From NCBI RefSeq assembly GCF_009827545.1, contig NZ_WTYS01000001.1, forward strand, positions 1,079,772 through 1,143,771: a DNA stretch of 64,000 nucleotides, read 5' to 3'. This document shows positions 35,215 through 44,391 of the stretch, piece by piece; positions within the stretch are counted from its first letter, which is position 1, and each line of letters opens with the position of its first letter. Under the pieces are notes generated by a model. It was not told where the DNA came from and ran no database searches. It saw only the letters and a program-made list of their open reading frames with translations. The stretch comes from Pontixanthobacter gangjinensis (GTDB taxonomy: Bacteria; Pseudomonadota; Alphaproteobacteria; Sphingomonadales; Sphingomonadaceae). Made by a program: the position numbers and the translations under genes.

Positions 35215-36185
35215 CCGCCCGACCTGACCATGACTTGCGATACGCCGCGCTTGCCGCCCTCGCGGCCAAGTTGGACGAACACATCAACACTTGCGCGAAC
35301 GTAATGCCGCACATCATCCCATCCCAGCTTGGTTCCGGCTTGGAGAACCAGCAGCGCCAGCTGCTCAATGGCCCGCTCCGGTGTGTCGGCGTGAATTGTG
35401 GTCATCGAGCCGGGGTGGCCGGTGTTGACTGCGCGCAGGAAAGTGAACGCCTCCACCCCGCGCAATTCGCCCAGAATAATCCGATCGGGCCGCATCCGTA
35501 GCGCTGCAATCAGCAAATCCTCCGCAGAAATTTCCGCCTCGCTGGTCTGTCCTCGCGCGGCCAGCAAGCCAACGGCGTTCTCATGGGAAAGGCGCAATTC
35601 CTCGGTATCCTCGATCAGAATCAACCGTTCTTCGGCTGGAATTTCGGCAATCAGCGCGTTTAGAAATGTCGTCTTACCCGAAGATGTCCCGCCGGAAATC
35701 AGGATATTCTTGCGCTGAAGCACTGCATTCTTGAGAGCTGCTGGCGCCTCGCTGCCGCCGAGCGATTTATACTCGTCCGATATGTTCAGTCGAGCCGGGC
35801 CGTCTCGGGTCATGGAAAAGGCGTCCGCATCGATCCAGTCAGCCAGCGACATACCCGCTGCGACATGCCGTCTTATCGCTAGCACATGCCCGCCACGTGA
35901 TGCTGGCGGACCAACGATCTGGACGCGTGAGCCATCGGGTAAGCTTGCAGCAAGCAGCGGTTGTGACCGGCTGATGGCTTGCGAGCTATTGGCAGCAATC
36001 TGGCGTGCCAACCGACCAAGTAGCTTCTCGTCCAGCCCTTCAACACGTTCGCGCTCAATCTCGCCGCCGGTCGTTTCAAACCAAACTTCTTCAGGCTGGT
36101 TGATATAGATGTCCGTGACATCGTCCCGCGTCAGATAGGGGGCAAGCGGCGCAAGAAAGCTGTCGAGATAATAGCTGCTTTCCAA
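35211..36185 (-). CDS. virB11: VirB11 secretion ATPase
   Basis: 324 aa hexameric traffic ATPase on the cytoplasmic face of the T4SS. N-terminal domain begins FLAPLAPYLTRDDVTDIYINQPEEVWFE. Walker A is SGGTSSGKTTFLNAL near residue 170, the Asp box is LILIEDTEEL, and Walker B/His box regions are MRPDRIILGELRGVEAF and VNTGHPGSMTTIHADTP. It starts two bases after virB10. Confidence 0.96.
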   Translation of the reverse strand: MESSYYLDSFLAPLAPYLTRDDVTDIYINQPEEVWFETTGGEIERERVEGLDEKLLGRLARQIAANSSQAISRSQPLLAASLPDGSRVQIVGPPASRGGHVLAIRRHVAAGMSLADWIDADAFSMTRDGPARLNISDEYKSLGGSEAPAALKNAVLQRKNILISGGTSSGKTTFLNALIAEIPAEERLILIEDTEELRLSHENAVGLLAARGQTSEAEISAEDLLIAALRMRPDRIILGELRGVEAFTFLRAVNTGHPGSMTTIHADTPERAIEQLALLVLQAGTKLGWDDVRHYVRASVDVFVQLGREGGKRGVSQVMVRSGG

Positions 36186-36187
36186 GA

Positions 36188-37249
36188 TCAGAAATCCACG
36201 GTCGAAAAATCAAGATCGCGCGCCACAAAAATCGAAACGCTGGTGCCATGCCGGATTTTCAACGTGGGGCGGATCGATTGCTGGTTTTGAACCTGAATGT
36301 TCTGCGTACTGCCTGGCAGGGCGACGACCACTCCGTCGCCGCTTGTTTCTCTTGTTGCGATACCCACTCCGATATCGAGGACCGATTGTAGGATGGCACC
36401 CCCGAACCGTTGGAAGAATTTGCTATCGACATCGCCTTTCACTCCGGCGCGGCCAAGTGGATCGGAGGATGGCGAGTCGAGCGCGATGGTTACGCCGTCA
36501 GGGCGGATCAACCGTGTCCATTGGATCAGTGCACGTTTCTCGCCCAAGTTGAGCCCCGCTTCATATTCTCCATAGATGCGGCTGCCGCGTTGGATCAGGA
36601 TACGGGTCCCATCAAAGCTGTAGACGTCCCGTTGAACCAAGGCCCGTGCGGCACCGGGACGGGTGGAATTAAGCGCGGTTTCGAGCACAGCCGGAATGAC
36701 TGTGCCTTGCGAGATGGTGAGCGAGGGATTGAGGAACCGGCCAGCGCGCACGCGGCTATCGGCAATTTGAGGTGTCGGCTGCGAGCTTGCGCCGGGTGCG
36801 CTGCTGAAGGCACGATCGAATACAACAGAAGAAACAGGGGCCCCAGTCGGCGGAGGGGGATATTGCGGAGGCTGCGCACTTGCGATCGCACGAGGAAGTG
36901 TAGCCGGTGATCTGCTTGGCTGCTGCGGAGGTGCGGATGGCAAGGGGCGGACGGAGAAGGGTCGTTCACGGATATTGGCGAGCCGCGTTTCGAAGTCTTC
37001 AGGCAAACGCAGCGGTGGTGCAGCAGCTATTCTTGAACCATCAGTTGCAGCAACCGGTGCAATGGTTGGCGCATCCAATCTGGCGCGATTGGCATTGAGC
37101 GCAGAAAATAGCCAAATTCCTCCAATGAGGAGAATGACCGCGAAAACCCAGACGCCCAAATTTCCTGAATGCGACTTTGCTACGACCGGACGAATATCCG
37201 TCTCGTTTTCTGTGTTTCCAGGAGAATACTGGGCTGGTTGATCAGCCAT
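36188..37249 (-). CDS. virB10: VirB10 T4SS core/outer-membrane complex protein
   Basis: 353 aa. Cytoplasmic N-terminus, one membrane helix (VWVFAVILLIGGIWLFSA, residues ~33-50), a Pro-rich periplasmic linker (PPQYPPPPTGAP), and the TrbI/VirB10 beta-barrel domain: LTISQGTVIPAVLETALNS, ILIQRGSRIYGEY, DVDSKFFQRFGGAIL and IRPTLKIRHGTSVSIFVARDLDF. It spans both membranes. ATG at 37249 overlaps the virB9 stop by one base. Confidence 0.95.
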   Translation of the reverse strand: MADQPAQYSPGNTENETDIRPVVAKSHSGNLGVWVFAVILLIGGIWLFSALNANRARLDAPTIAPVAATDGSRIAAAPPLRLPEDFETRLANIRERPFSVRPLPSAPPQQPSRSPATLPRAIASAQPPQYPPPPTGAPVSSVVFDRAFSSAPGASSQPTPQIADSRVRAGRFLNPSLTISQGTVIPAVLETALNSTRPGAARALVQRDVYSFDGTRILIQRGSRIYGEYEAGLNLGEKRALIQWTRLIRPDGVTIALDSPSSDPLGRAGVKGDVDSKFFQRFGGAILQSVLDIGVGIATRETSGDGVVVALPGSTQNIQVQNQQSIRPTLKIRHGTSVSIFVARDLDFSTVDF

Positions 37250-37971
37250 CAACTATCGCCTTGAGGCTCAGCGCTTCGCTGCGCGGTGGCCTTGTCTTTG
37301 TCTATCCGGAACACAAGTTTACGGTGGACCCGGTCGATAACAAACACGCCGCTGCGCATATGCCCGTTGACCACCTGTTCATCGCCGGTCGGACCGATGG
37401 CAAAGATCGCTGGCAAATCCTGCTCTGGCGGAAACTCGATTGTGGTGCGCACACCGTCATCGCTGATCCGCGCTGGACGCACCGATTTATCTCCGCGCAT
37501 GCGGTAATCCCAAGTCTGGCCCGTAGGTTGGGGAATCTCTTGTTGTAGTTCTTGCGTGGGCATCAGTGGACCGGCTCCCGCATAAGTGAAGCTTACCAGA
37601 TAAGCAGATGTGAGCGTCATGGCCGTTTGCACGTTGAAGCGGTAATCGCGGCGACCTGTTTGAACCACCATTCCGGTGCTGGCCGGCTCACTCAGCGGCA
37701 AGATCAGAAAACTGTCGCCCTCTGCCGATACCCTGACATCGACCAGCGAGGGGTCTTCAAGACTAATCCGCCGGATCTGTTCGCCGGGTTCAAGCATGAC
37801 TGTAAGCCCGGTATTGGGCAGTGCGGTGAGGATGTATTCTTCCCCAGCAGTCCATTCTACGGTCTGGATGCGAGGGTTATCTGCGGATGGCTGCGGCACG
37901 ATTTGCGCCGATAGCGCTGCGGCACAAGGAAGCGCCAAACCCGGCAGAAAACGGAGCGGCACTATCATCAT
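37249..37971 (-). CDS. virB9: VirB9 T4SS core complex protein
   Basis: 240 aa with an N-terminal signal peptide (FLPGLALPCAAALSAQ). The TrbG/VirB9 domains are visible: ILTALPNTGLTVMLEPGEQIRRISLED, RRDYRFNVQTAMT, TWDYRMRGDKSVRPARISDDGVRTTIEFP and SGVFVIDRVHRKLVFRI. It binds VirB10 in the outer-membrane ring. The usual VirB7 lipoprotein partner gene is not seen. Overlaps virB8 by four bases. Confidence 0.94.
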   Translation of the reverse strand: MMIVPLRFLPGLALPCAAALSAQIVPQPSADNPRIQTVEWTAGEEYILTALPNTGLTVMLEPGEQIRRISLEDPSLVDVRVSAEGDSFLILPLSEPASTGMVVQTGRRDYRFNVQTAMTLTSAYLVSFTYAGAGPLMPTQELQQEIPQPTGQTWDYRMRGDKSVRPARISDDGVRTTIEFPPEQDLPAIFAIGPTGDEQVVNGHMRSGVFVIDRVHRKLVFRIDKDKATAQRSAEPQGDS

Positions 37972-38729
37972 TGTGACGGCGCCTGAACAGCCGGGCGGGC
38001 CTCTGTAGCGGGCGCGGGGCTAGCCTGCGGGATGCTGAGTTCAGGCAGGGTTTCTGCGTCACGTCGGTAGCGGGTCACCTGAAAGCCAAGTGGATTGATC
38101 AGCCGGTCTGCCTGCGTCATATCTGCGGCGCTGAACTCATAATCGATAATGGCTGCCCAATATTCGGGGGCCTGCGGTTGCGCGCCGGGATCGCTGCGAA
38201 TGGTAGTAAAGCGAACCATGGAACGGTTGGTATTCATTGAAGAGATGCTTCGGATCTCGGTCTTGATTGTGCCGCCGCGAGGCATGAAGGATATCGGGCT
38301 CAGCGGGTTACCCTCTTGCATTTGAGCGATGTAACGGCTGCGAGCATCGCCTGCGCTCCACAAACTGACCTTACGGTAATCCTCCTGCAAACCCGCTGCA
38401 TCAAAACTCTCGCGGGCGATTACATATTGCACCAAAAACGAGCGAGTAAGCGCTGCATCAGGAGCAATTACCTGAGTATCTAGTGGCGATAGGGCCTCTA
38501 CATGTCCGGTCTGCCGATCGACCAACAGTGTATAGGGAACTACGGTTTTCAGCGGAGTGAGATAAACGAGTGCAATGGCTTCAAGCACAGCAATCAGCGC
38601 GGCTACGCAGGCGACAATCCAGGCGATCCGCCTTGAACGTTCCACATCGGCTGTTACGCTGCGTGACCAATCACTTGGCGTGTCATATGCCAGGTCGTCC
38701 ATATCACTATGACCATCTGATGCATTCAT
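37968..38729 (-). CDS. virB8: VirB8 T4SS inner-membrane assembly factor
   Basis: 253 aa. Short cytoplasmic tail, one membrane helix (IAWIVACVAALIAVLEAIALVYL, residues ~35-57), and the NTF2-like periplasmic domain: RSFLVQYVIARESFDAAGLQEDYRKVSLWS, MVRFTTIR and the conserved INPLGFQVTRYRRD. A Pro/Ala tail follows. Overlaps virB6 upstream and virB9 downstream by four bases each. Confidence 0.94.
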   Translation of the reverse strand: MNASDGHSDMDDLAYDTPSDWSRSVTADVERSRRIAWIVACVAALIAVLEAIALVYLTPLKTVVPYTLLVDRQTGHVEALSPLDTQVIAPDAALTRSFLVQYVIARESFDAAGLQEDYRKVSLWSAGDARSRYIAQMQEGNPLSPISFMPRGGTIKTEIRSISSMNTNRSMVRFTTIRSDPGAQPQAPEYWAAIIDYEFSAADMTQADRLINPLGFQVTRYRRDAETLPELSIPQASPAPATEARPAVQAPSQ

Positions 38730-39958
38730 TGGGCAGCATCCCTTTTGGTGCCAGCTTGCGAGCTACGAGTGCCAGTTCTTCGGTAAGAACTACCTAGCCT
38801 TGGAACTGAGGCGAGCTCTGTGGCTGGGTTAGCTTGAGCGGCGCCTGTATCTCCACGAGATGCAAGCGTACCGCCTTGGTAAGCGTGAACCCGCGAACCA
38901 GCAATTTGCTCGCGCCGCACAGTCGTTTCGACACTATCCGAAATTCGTTCAACTCGGCTCCGATTGGATATTTGCACGGGTGAGGACGGATTTTGCTGAG
39001 CAAACATCGCCGAAGAAGCGTTTGTTCCAAGATGATAAGTGGGGAGGCTTGGCCAACCGCGGTTGAACGCAACTTTCGCCAAAAGCCAGATCATTGCAAA
39101 CTGGATCAGGGCAAAAGAGAGCGTGATTGCAAACAATTCAATGGGAGCCGACGGGGTAGCATATCCAAAACTGCGAACCCGAATTGCGTCTGCTAGCCAC
39201 GGTTCAAGGATCGACAATTGCAAGGCGAGCACCACTGTCGTTCCAATCGAGCCAATCACTGTAAGGGTAAGCCCCCTTAGCCAGCCTGAGAATATGCCGC
39301 GCGTTTGTTCGAACAGCAGCAGCCCCGCTGCCAGAGGCGCAAGTGCCAACAGCAAAGCAGCGGCTATGCGAAGCAAGCCAACGCTCGCTATCGTTCCAGA
39401 CAGATATGCAAGCCTACCATAGCCAAGCGCTGTATCATCCTGGATTGCTGTTCCTGCAAATCCCGCGCCTGTTTCGCTCCCTTCCAGAACCGCGCCAGTG
39501 TTTCTGCCAGTGCCAGCTTGCGCAAGGCTGACCATTGTACGGTCGGATTCCTGCAGTCGTTCAGCAAATCTTTGCGAAGTGCCACCAAGCGTGTTGGGCA
39601 CAATTGCGTTGGCAATTTGGGCTGGTCCGTCGAGCACTACGTCATGAACAACCGTACGGAATGCAGGCCACGAGAATGCAAGCGTCAACACAATCCCGAT
39701 TTTCAAGATACCGAACACCGCTTGGCCCATGCCAGCGCCCATGCCAGCGCCCATGCCGGGCGCAGGCCCAAACAGAAGCCGAATACCATACAGGGCTATG
39801 AACAATGTCAGCAACGCAGCCGCCACCGTTGCTGCCACCGATCCCGGTTGGCCAAGCGATTGATAGCCATAACTTCCGATTACCTGCGCTTGGCAATCAA
39901 TATGATCGATCACTCTCAATAAGAATCGGTCACCTGTAATGATCGATGGGCACGCCAC
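38726..39958 (-). CDS. virB6: VirB6/TrbL T4SS inner-membrane channel protein
   Basis: 410 aa with about six hydrophobic segments (VAATVAAALLTLFIALYGIRLLF; FGILKIGIVLTLAFSWPAF; LLRIAAALLLALAPLAAGLLLF; LTLTVIGSIGTTVVLAL; and others). DHIDCQAQVIGSYGYQSL near the start and WLRGLTLTVIG are typical. A Met/Gly run (GMGAGMGAGMGQ) and a long polar C-terminal tail are lineage features. GTG at 39958 preferred because it overlaps the virB4 stop (TAGTG). Confidence 0.9.
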   Translation of the reverse strand: MACPSIITGDRFLLRVIDHIDCQAQVIGSYGYQSLGQPGSVAATVAAALLTLFIALYGIRLLFGPAPGMGAGMGAGMGQAVFGILKIGIVLTLAFSWPAFRTVVHDVVLDGPAQIANAIVPNTLGGTSQRFAERLQESDRTMVSLAQAGTGRNTGAVLEGSETGAGFAGTAIQDDTALGYGRLAYLSGTIASVGLLRIAAALLLALAPLAAGLLLFEQTRGIFSGWLRGLTLTVIGSIGTTVVLALQLSILEPWLADAIRVRSFGYATPSAPIELFAITLSFALIQFAMIWLLAKVAFNRGWPSLPTYHLGTNASSAMFAQQNPSSPVQISNRSRVERISDSVETTVRREQIAGSRVHAYQGGTLASRGDTGAAQANPATELASVPRLGSSYRRTGTRSSQAGTKRDAAQ

Positions 39959-42387
39959 TACGCGGCCTGCCTCAAAAGAACGTGGAGCCAATTCGCCGGA
40001 TCAGGCCCCGTAGAGCCAACAATTTCGTCAAATAGCCGGACCGTTTTCTCGCGGCCGGACAGGATGACGAGAAGATCAGTTTCGCCCGTAAGATCAAGCC
40101 GGGCAACGACGCTCTCTTTGCCGTGTCTGATTAAAAAGCAATGCGAGCTATCGGGCAGAGTTCTGACAAGCTCGAATTCATGCGGCGTGAGACCAAAGCC
40201 GTGAATATAATCTTCAGCCCGGGCCTTGGGGTTGATCATGAAGATTTGCGTTGCAGCCTGCTCGATAATCGCGCTGGCTATCTTGCTGTCGAGCGCATCT
40301 TGCGCGCTCTGGGTTGCAAATCCAACAATGCCATTGCGTTTGCGAATGGTTTTTTCCCAGTCCTTCATCCGCCGGACAAAGACTTCGTCATCGAGCGCTT
40401 TCCACCCTTCATCTACCACGATGATAGACGGGGTTCCATCAAGCCGTTCTTCCACACGGTGGAAGAAATAGAGCATAGCCGGTGTGCGGACGACCGGATC
40501 ATCAAGAATGGAAGTCATATCGAAACCGACCGTTTCATGGGTGATATCGGTTTCGTCCATCTCATTATCGAACAGCCATGCCCGCTCGCCCGAGCCCCAC
40601 CACGGCGCAAGGCGTGATTTGAAATCGGACGACGTGGCTTTCTCTGCGCCTTTAAACAGCTCGGCAAGATAGCGAAGCCTGCGCCGCTTCATCGGCTGCT
40701 GGAAATTAATCTCGAGCGCATCGCGGATCTGGTCAAGTTCGGCTGCGCTGCAGCCGCCTGCGAGAATTGCCAACCACTCGAACAGGAAACTACGGTTGGC
40801 TGGCGTGTCGCTCAGTTGCAGAGGGTTGAGGCCTGACCGTGTGCCGGGGTTGAGTCTGTCATATTGTCCGCCAATGGCCCTGATAAACAATTCTGCGCCG
40901 CGATCCTTATCGAAGAAAATTATCCGCGGGTTGTATCTACGCGCCTGCGCAAGGAGGAAATTCATCACCACTGTCTTGCCCGAGCCAGAGGGACCTATGA
41001 CCGTGAAATTGCCCAGATCATTGTGATGAAAATTGAAGAAATATGGTCCCGCTGCGGTTGTTTCCAGTAGGGTGACAGCATCGCCCCAATGATTACCTTG
41101 GGGGCGGCCCACCGGGAAGTTGTGGAGGCTGGCGAAGCCGGCAAAATTGGTCGTTGAAACAAGTCCGCGCCGCGTGATGTAACGAAAATTGCCCGGGAAC
41201 TGCGCCCAAAATACTGGCTCCAGCGCGATATCCTCGCGCACCGCATTGATCCCTAGATCAGCGAGCAAGGCGATGACCTCCGCCACATGATGGCCAAGCA
41301 GCTTTAAATCATCGGCATAGATCGCGATGCTGGTGTGGTGTTCGCCAAAACCGGCGCGTCCGGCTGCAACTTCATCTTTTGCAGAGCCAAGCTCATCGCG
41401 AAGCGAGACAGCTTCATCTTCCGCTGAGCGCATTCGGCGGAGCACCATGTTCATGCGGCTGAGCGCCTGGCCCCGTTCAATGAAAGCGAAGCTTTGGCTG
41501 ACATTGAGCTCGAATGGCATCCGGTAGAGCTCGTCGAACATGCCGGGCATGGTACGGTTCGGATAGTCCTTGATCGAGAGGATGGCCGCAAAGCGTCTTC
41601 CATCCGCGCCTGTCGGGGCAAGCTCTACCGTATCTTGCCCAAAACTAATCCGCCGGGAGGGAATATGATGGCCGATATCGCCGTGCGGCGCGCCAACTGG
41701 CTTCATAACTCCGTTAAACAGGTAGGATAAGAACTCAACCGGCTCCGACCGCATGCCATTAGGCGTGTCATATCGCGATAAAACTACAGGCTCGTATGCG
41801 CCAAGGGCGGCGACCAATGCCTCGCGCGCATTTGATAGCGCATGCCTTTCCGCCAGCATCCGCTCGGCATTCTGGTTTGCAGCTTGGCCCAGCCATGACT
41901 TTACGCGTCCGGCCAACCCGATTGTGCCCGGCAGCGGCCTGCGAACCAAAGTCAGAAAAAGATCATTGACGAAGAGCTGCTTAGCTTCGAGCCGTTCGGT
42001 CCATCGATCGTTCAAATTTCTGGAAAAATCGTCGCCAAATTCGCCATCCAGAACTGTATCGGCGCGGCGGCGCAAGACGTGATGATAAATTGCAAAGCGG
42101 GATGTGCCGATTGCCCGGGTCATCGCATCGCGCAATTCTGCGCGGTAATTCAGTTCTTCGCTATCGGCTGTCTCGAACAGGAAGCCGCGCAGGCGGATTG
42201 TCTGCATCAACAGGCCGTCGCGTGTTTCGATGGTCACATCGTCTATATGCCGCGCGTAGGGAAGGTGACCGCCTGCCGGCACCTCGCGCGCAATGACTTT
42301 CGGATCGCGTGTCAGGGCCTGTAGGAATTGCACTGCCAGATCCCGTAATTCTTGACCCTTGGGCAATTGCGAACGCGCGAAATCCAA
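39958..42387 (-). CDS. virB4: VirB4 T4SS ATPase
   Basis: 809 aa, the largest T4SS ATPase. N-terminal domain AREVPAGGHLPYARHIDDVTIETRDGLLMQ; Walker A VIGPSGSGKTVVMNF near residue 452; Walker B SIIVVDEGWKALDD near residue 645; FATQSAQDALDS and the C-terminal helical region follow. It energises pilus assembly and substrate passage. The TTG at 42387 lies inside virB3; the true start could be slightly further in. Confidence 0.96.
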   Translation of the reverse strand: MDFARSQLPKGQELRDLAVQFLQALTRDPKVIAREVPAGGHLPYARHIDDVTIETRDGLLMQTIRLRGFLFETADSEELNYRAELRDAMTRAIGTSRFAIYHHVLRRRADTVLDGEFGDDFSRNLNDRWTERLEAKQLFVNDLFLTLVRRPLPGTIGLAGRVKSWLGQAANQNAERMLAERHALSNAREALVAALGAYEPVVLSRYDTPNGMRSEPVEFLSYLFNGVMKPVGAPHGDIGHHIPSRRISFGQDTVELAPTGADGRRFAAILSIKDYPNRTMPGMFDELYRMPFELNVSQSFAFIERGQALSRMNMVLRRMRSAEDEAVSLRDELGSAKDEVAAGRAGFGEHHTSIAIYADDLKLLGHHVAEVIALLADLGINAVREDIALEPVFWAQFPGNFRYITRRGLVSTTNFAGFASLHNFPVGRPQGNHWGDAVTLLETTAAGPYFFNFHHNDLGNFTVIGPSGSGKTVVMNFLLAQARRYNPRIIFFDKDRGAELFIRAIGGQYDRLNPGTRSGLNPLQLSDTPANRSFLFEWLAILAGGCSAAELDQIRDALEINFQQPMKRRRLRYLAELFKGAEKATSSDFKSRLAPWWGSGERAWLFDNEMDETDITHETVGFDMTSILDDPVVRTPAMLYFFHRVEERLDGTPSIIVVDEGWKALDDEVFVRRMKDWEKTIRKRNGIVGFATQSAQDALDSKIASAIIEQAATQIFMINPKARAEDYIHGFGLTPHEFELVRTLPDSSHCFLIRHGKESVVARLDLTGETDLLVILSGREKTVRLFDEIVGSTGPDPANWLHVLLRQAA

Positions 42388-42599
42388 AGGTCAAAAAAGC
42401 GCGGCTCGTTGAGGCAAAAGAGCATCCCGATGCCGTGAAATGCGAGCGCTGCGAGCAAGACCCACCAGCTTTTGAACACCAAAAACAGTTCGACGGCAAC
42501 GACGACATTGATGATGAAGAATGTGTAAGTGACGCCGGCAAACATCTGCGGACGCGTAAGAGCAACAAACAAAGTATCTTGCCGCAAACTGTCTGACAT
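42312..42599 (-). CDS. virB3: VirB3 T4SS inner-membrane protein
   Basis: 95 aa. N-terminal TLFVALTRPQMFAGVTY matches VirB3, followed by two hydrophobic helices (FFIINVVVAVELFLVF and WWVLLAALAFHGIGMLFCL) and EPRFFDLWISRVRNC. First gene of the operon; its end overlaps virB4 by 76 bases if virB4 uses the TTG. Confidence 0.9.
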   Translation of the reverse strand: MSDSLRQDTLFVALTRPQMFAGVTYTFFIINVVVAVELFLVFKSWWVLLAALAFHGIGMLFCLNEPRFFDLWISRVRNCPRVKNYGIWQCNSYRP

Positions 42600-42966
42600 T
42601 GACCCATCCCCCCAATGGCATCCCGATATCCCAGCATTGTCTGGAGAATCGGTGATCGCTCGACGCTAGCTTAACAAGAAAACTGAGTCATCTATTTTGC
42701 TTAAATTGTTCAGCATATAGCCCGTATGCTGAGGCTCAAGCGCCCCCGAGCTATTGTGCTAAACACGAGCATGGCATTGCTCTCTTAACGGAGAAATCGT
42801 GATAAGGGTTTGGGGTCTTATTTTCGCTTATTCGCCATTAGGACGAGACTCGAACCCTGCTCAAATCACGGCCTCAAACCTGTGTCATAGGTGCTGACGG
42901 GAAACAGCAGGTTTGAAGCTATTGGAGGGGTTGGAAATTGGCGGCGGTCAGACCCCGCCTGTGTTT
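42600..42966. other. 367-base intergenic stretch upstream of the virB operon
   Basis: Contains the presumed virB promoter. CAGCATA-N7-TATGCTG (42711-42731) is a perfect inverted repeat ~112 bases before virB3 and a candidate operator or hairpin. TCAAACCTG (42874-42882) pairs with CAGGTTTGA (42908-42916) near the end of the next gene and may be its terminator. A T-arm-like string GGGTTCGAGTC occurs on the minus strand near 42850, without a tRNA around it. Confidence 0.45.
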
Positions 42967-44346
42967 TTACTTCGAAGCTTTCGCCCCGGAAGCCGCTGCT
43001 TTACCAGCTTTACCAGCTTTGGCTGCATACATTTCCAGCCCGATAGCCCAGCGTCTTTGGAACCCGCGCCAATGTTCCGGCTGACCGTCCCCGGCGAGCG
43101 TGCCGTTCAACTGTTCGCCAAATGCCACTTCCCAATTGCTGTCATTGGAATCCACTGCTGGCACGTTAAGATAATCAGCCTTGCTCGTGTCGCCCTTCAG
43201 CGTCATGTCCAGGAAGGCGGTCACGAAATGCTGGTTGATCGCGTTCAGCCGTTCGCCGCGCCAGACTGGTTCCATCAGGAATTCCGAGGCGGTGAAACTG
43301 CTATCTTCAGGCATTTCAAATGCGTTGCCGACAATATTGTGCCGCGCCTCGCGGTAGACCAGCATGTAGCGGTCGCTGCCGATCAGATTGTCGAACAGCC
43401 AGGTTACGCCGTCCGAGTAATTGACGACATCATCCTGATTGCCAGCAACGACCAATGTGGGGACGTTGATCTTCGCCAGCGATTCCGCAGTCCACGCACG
43501 GTTGTCAGGCTGGCCGCCCCAAGGCGCGAAGGCCACCAGCGCGTCGATATCGGCGGCGTCTGCGGTCGCTGCAACAAGCTGCTCCTGTGCAGCTGTGGGC
43601 AAATTGGCCATCGGCTCATTGGTGAAGCTGTAGGGCGCACCAGCTGTCGCAATCGCGCCATATCCGCCCATCGAATATCCGATCAGGCCGATATGTTCAG
43701 GATCGATCAAAGCCGAAACAGGCTCGCCGCCCGATTGTGCCGCGCTAACGATCTGATCGAGAACCTGCCGCTGGTCGAGCGTGCGATCTACCAGTACATT
43801 GCCAAATGAGATGAGGAAGTCGGTAAGCCCTTCGGACTGCTGGTCTGCGTGATCGATAGATGCGACGACATAGCCGCGCGAGGCGATATGTTCGCCAAGA
43901 TTGCTGAATTGTGTGTCCCATCCGCCAAAGCCATGCGACATCAGCACCAGCGGGAATTTCTCGCCTGTTAGGGGCTGTGCGCCGTCAAAGGCGATGCCTT
44001 GGCTAACCACTTTGACCGGTACCTGAGTGCGCGGTTCCATCGTATGCTCGTAACGCAATGCCTCTGCGCCGGAGGGTTGCTGCGCAGGATACCAGATGCG
44101 GACGGAGACTTTCCGTTCGACCTCATCGAGACTGCCGGTAAGCGCGCCCCAGCCGTCGATCCGGGTGCGGTCAGGCAGAGCATATTCGCGCAATTCTGTA
44201 CCGACCGCGAATTCGCCCGTCCGGCCAAGCTCGGGGCTTTCCCCCGACTGGCCCGGATGTACAGTGGGCGTGACAACATAAGCGGTGGTGGCGGCTCCGG
44301 CCAAAAGCACTCCGGCCAGACCGACCGCGATGTAGCGTTTCTTCAT
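42967..44346 (-). CDS. exported alpha/beta hydrolase (PAF-acetylhydrolase/dienelactone hydrolase-like)
   Basis: 459 aa. Signal or anchor at the N-terminus (YIAVGLAGVLLAGAATTAYVV). The core shows LVLMSHGFGGWDTQFSNLGEHIASRGYVVASIDHADQ, the nucleophile elbow IGLIGYSMGGYGAI near residue 222, VPTLVVAGNQDDVVNY with the acidic residue, and a His in EARHNIVGNAF. The C-terminus is an Ala/Lys-rich tail (KAGKAGKAAASGAKASK). It probably hydrolyses esters or lactones in the periplasm; the substrate is unknown. It is downstream of sppA on the same strand after 45 bases. Confidence 0.86.
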   Translation of the reverse strand: MKKRYIAVGLAGVLLAGAATTAYVVTPTVHPGQSGESPELGRTGEFAVGTELREYALPDRTRIDGWGALTGSLDEVERKVSVRIWYPAQQPSGAEALRYEHTMEPRTQVPVKVVSQGIAFDGAQPLTGEKFPLVLMSHGFGGWDTQFSNLGEHIASRGYVVASIDHADQQSEGLTDFLISFGNVLVDRTLDQRQVLDQIVSAAQSGGEPVSALIDPEHIGLIGYSMGGYGAIATAGAPYSFTNEPMANLPTAAQEQLVAATADAADIDALVAFAPWGGQPDNRAWTAESLAKINVPTLVVAGNQDDVVNYSDGVTWLFDNLIGSDRYMLVYREARHNIVGNAFEMPEDSSFTASEFLMEPVWRGERLNAINQHFVTAFLDMTLKGDTSKADYLNVPAVDSNDSNWEVAFGEQLNGTLAGDGQPEHWRGFQRRWAIGLEMYAAKAGKAGKAAASGAKASK

Positions 44347-44391
44347 AGGTCGGCCTATTTTTTGAGTGGATTGGGGTGAGCCAATTAGCTT

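Noticed and set aside
36188-42599. Classification as a complete conjugative element
   Set aside because: No relaxase, coupling protein, integrase or origin of transfer could be found in the window.
42845-42865. T-arm-like GGGTTCGAGTC considered as a duplicated tRNA end (att site) at the far side of the virB operon
   Set aside because: The flanking bases do not form a T stem or acceptor and do not match the tRNA-Ser end beyond about eleven bases.
42913-43809. 298-residue plus-strand open frame opposite the exported hydrolase
   Set aside because: The opposite strand encodes a signal-peptide hydrolase with a full nucleophile elbow; this frame shows nothing recognisable.
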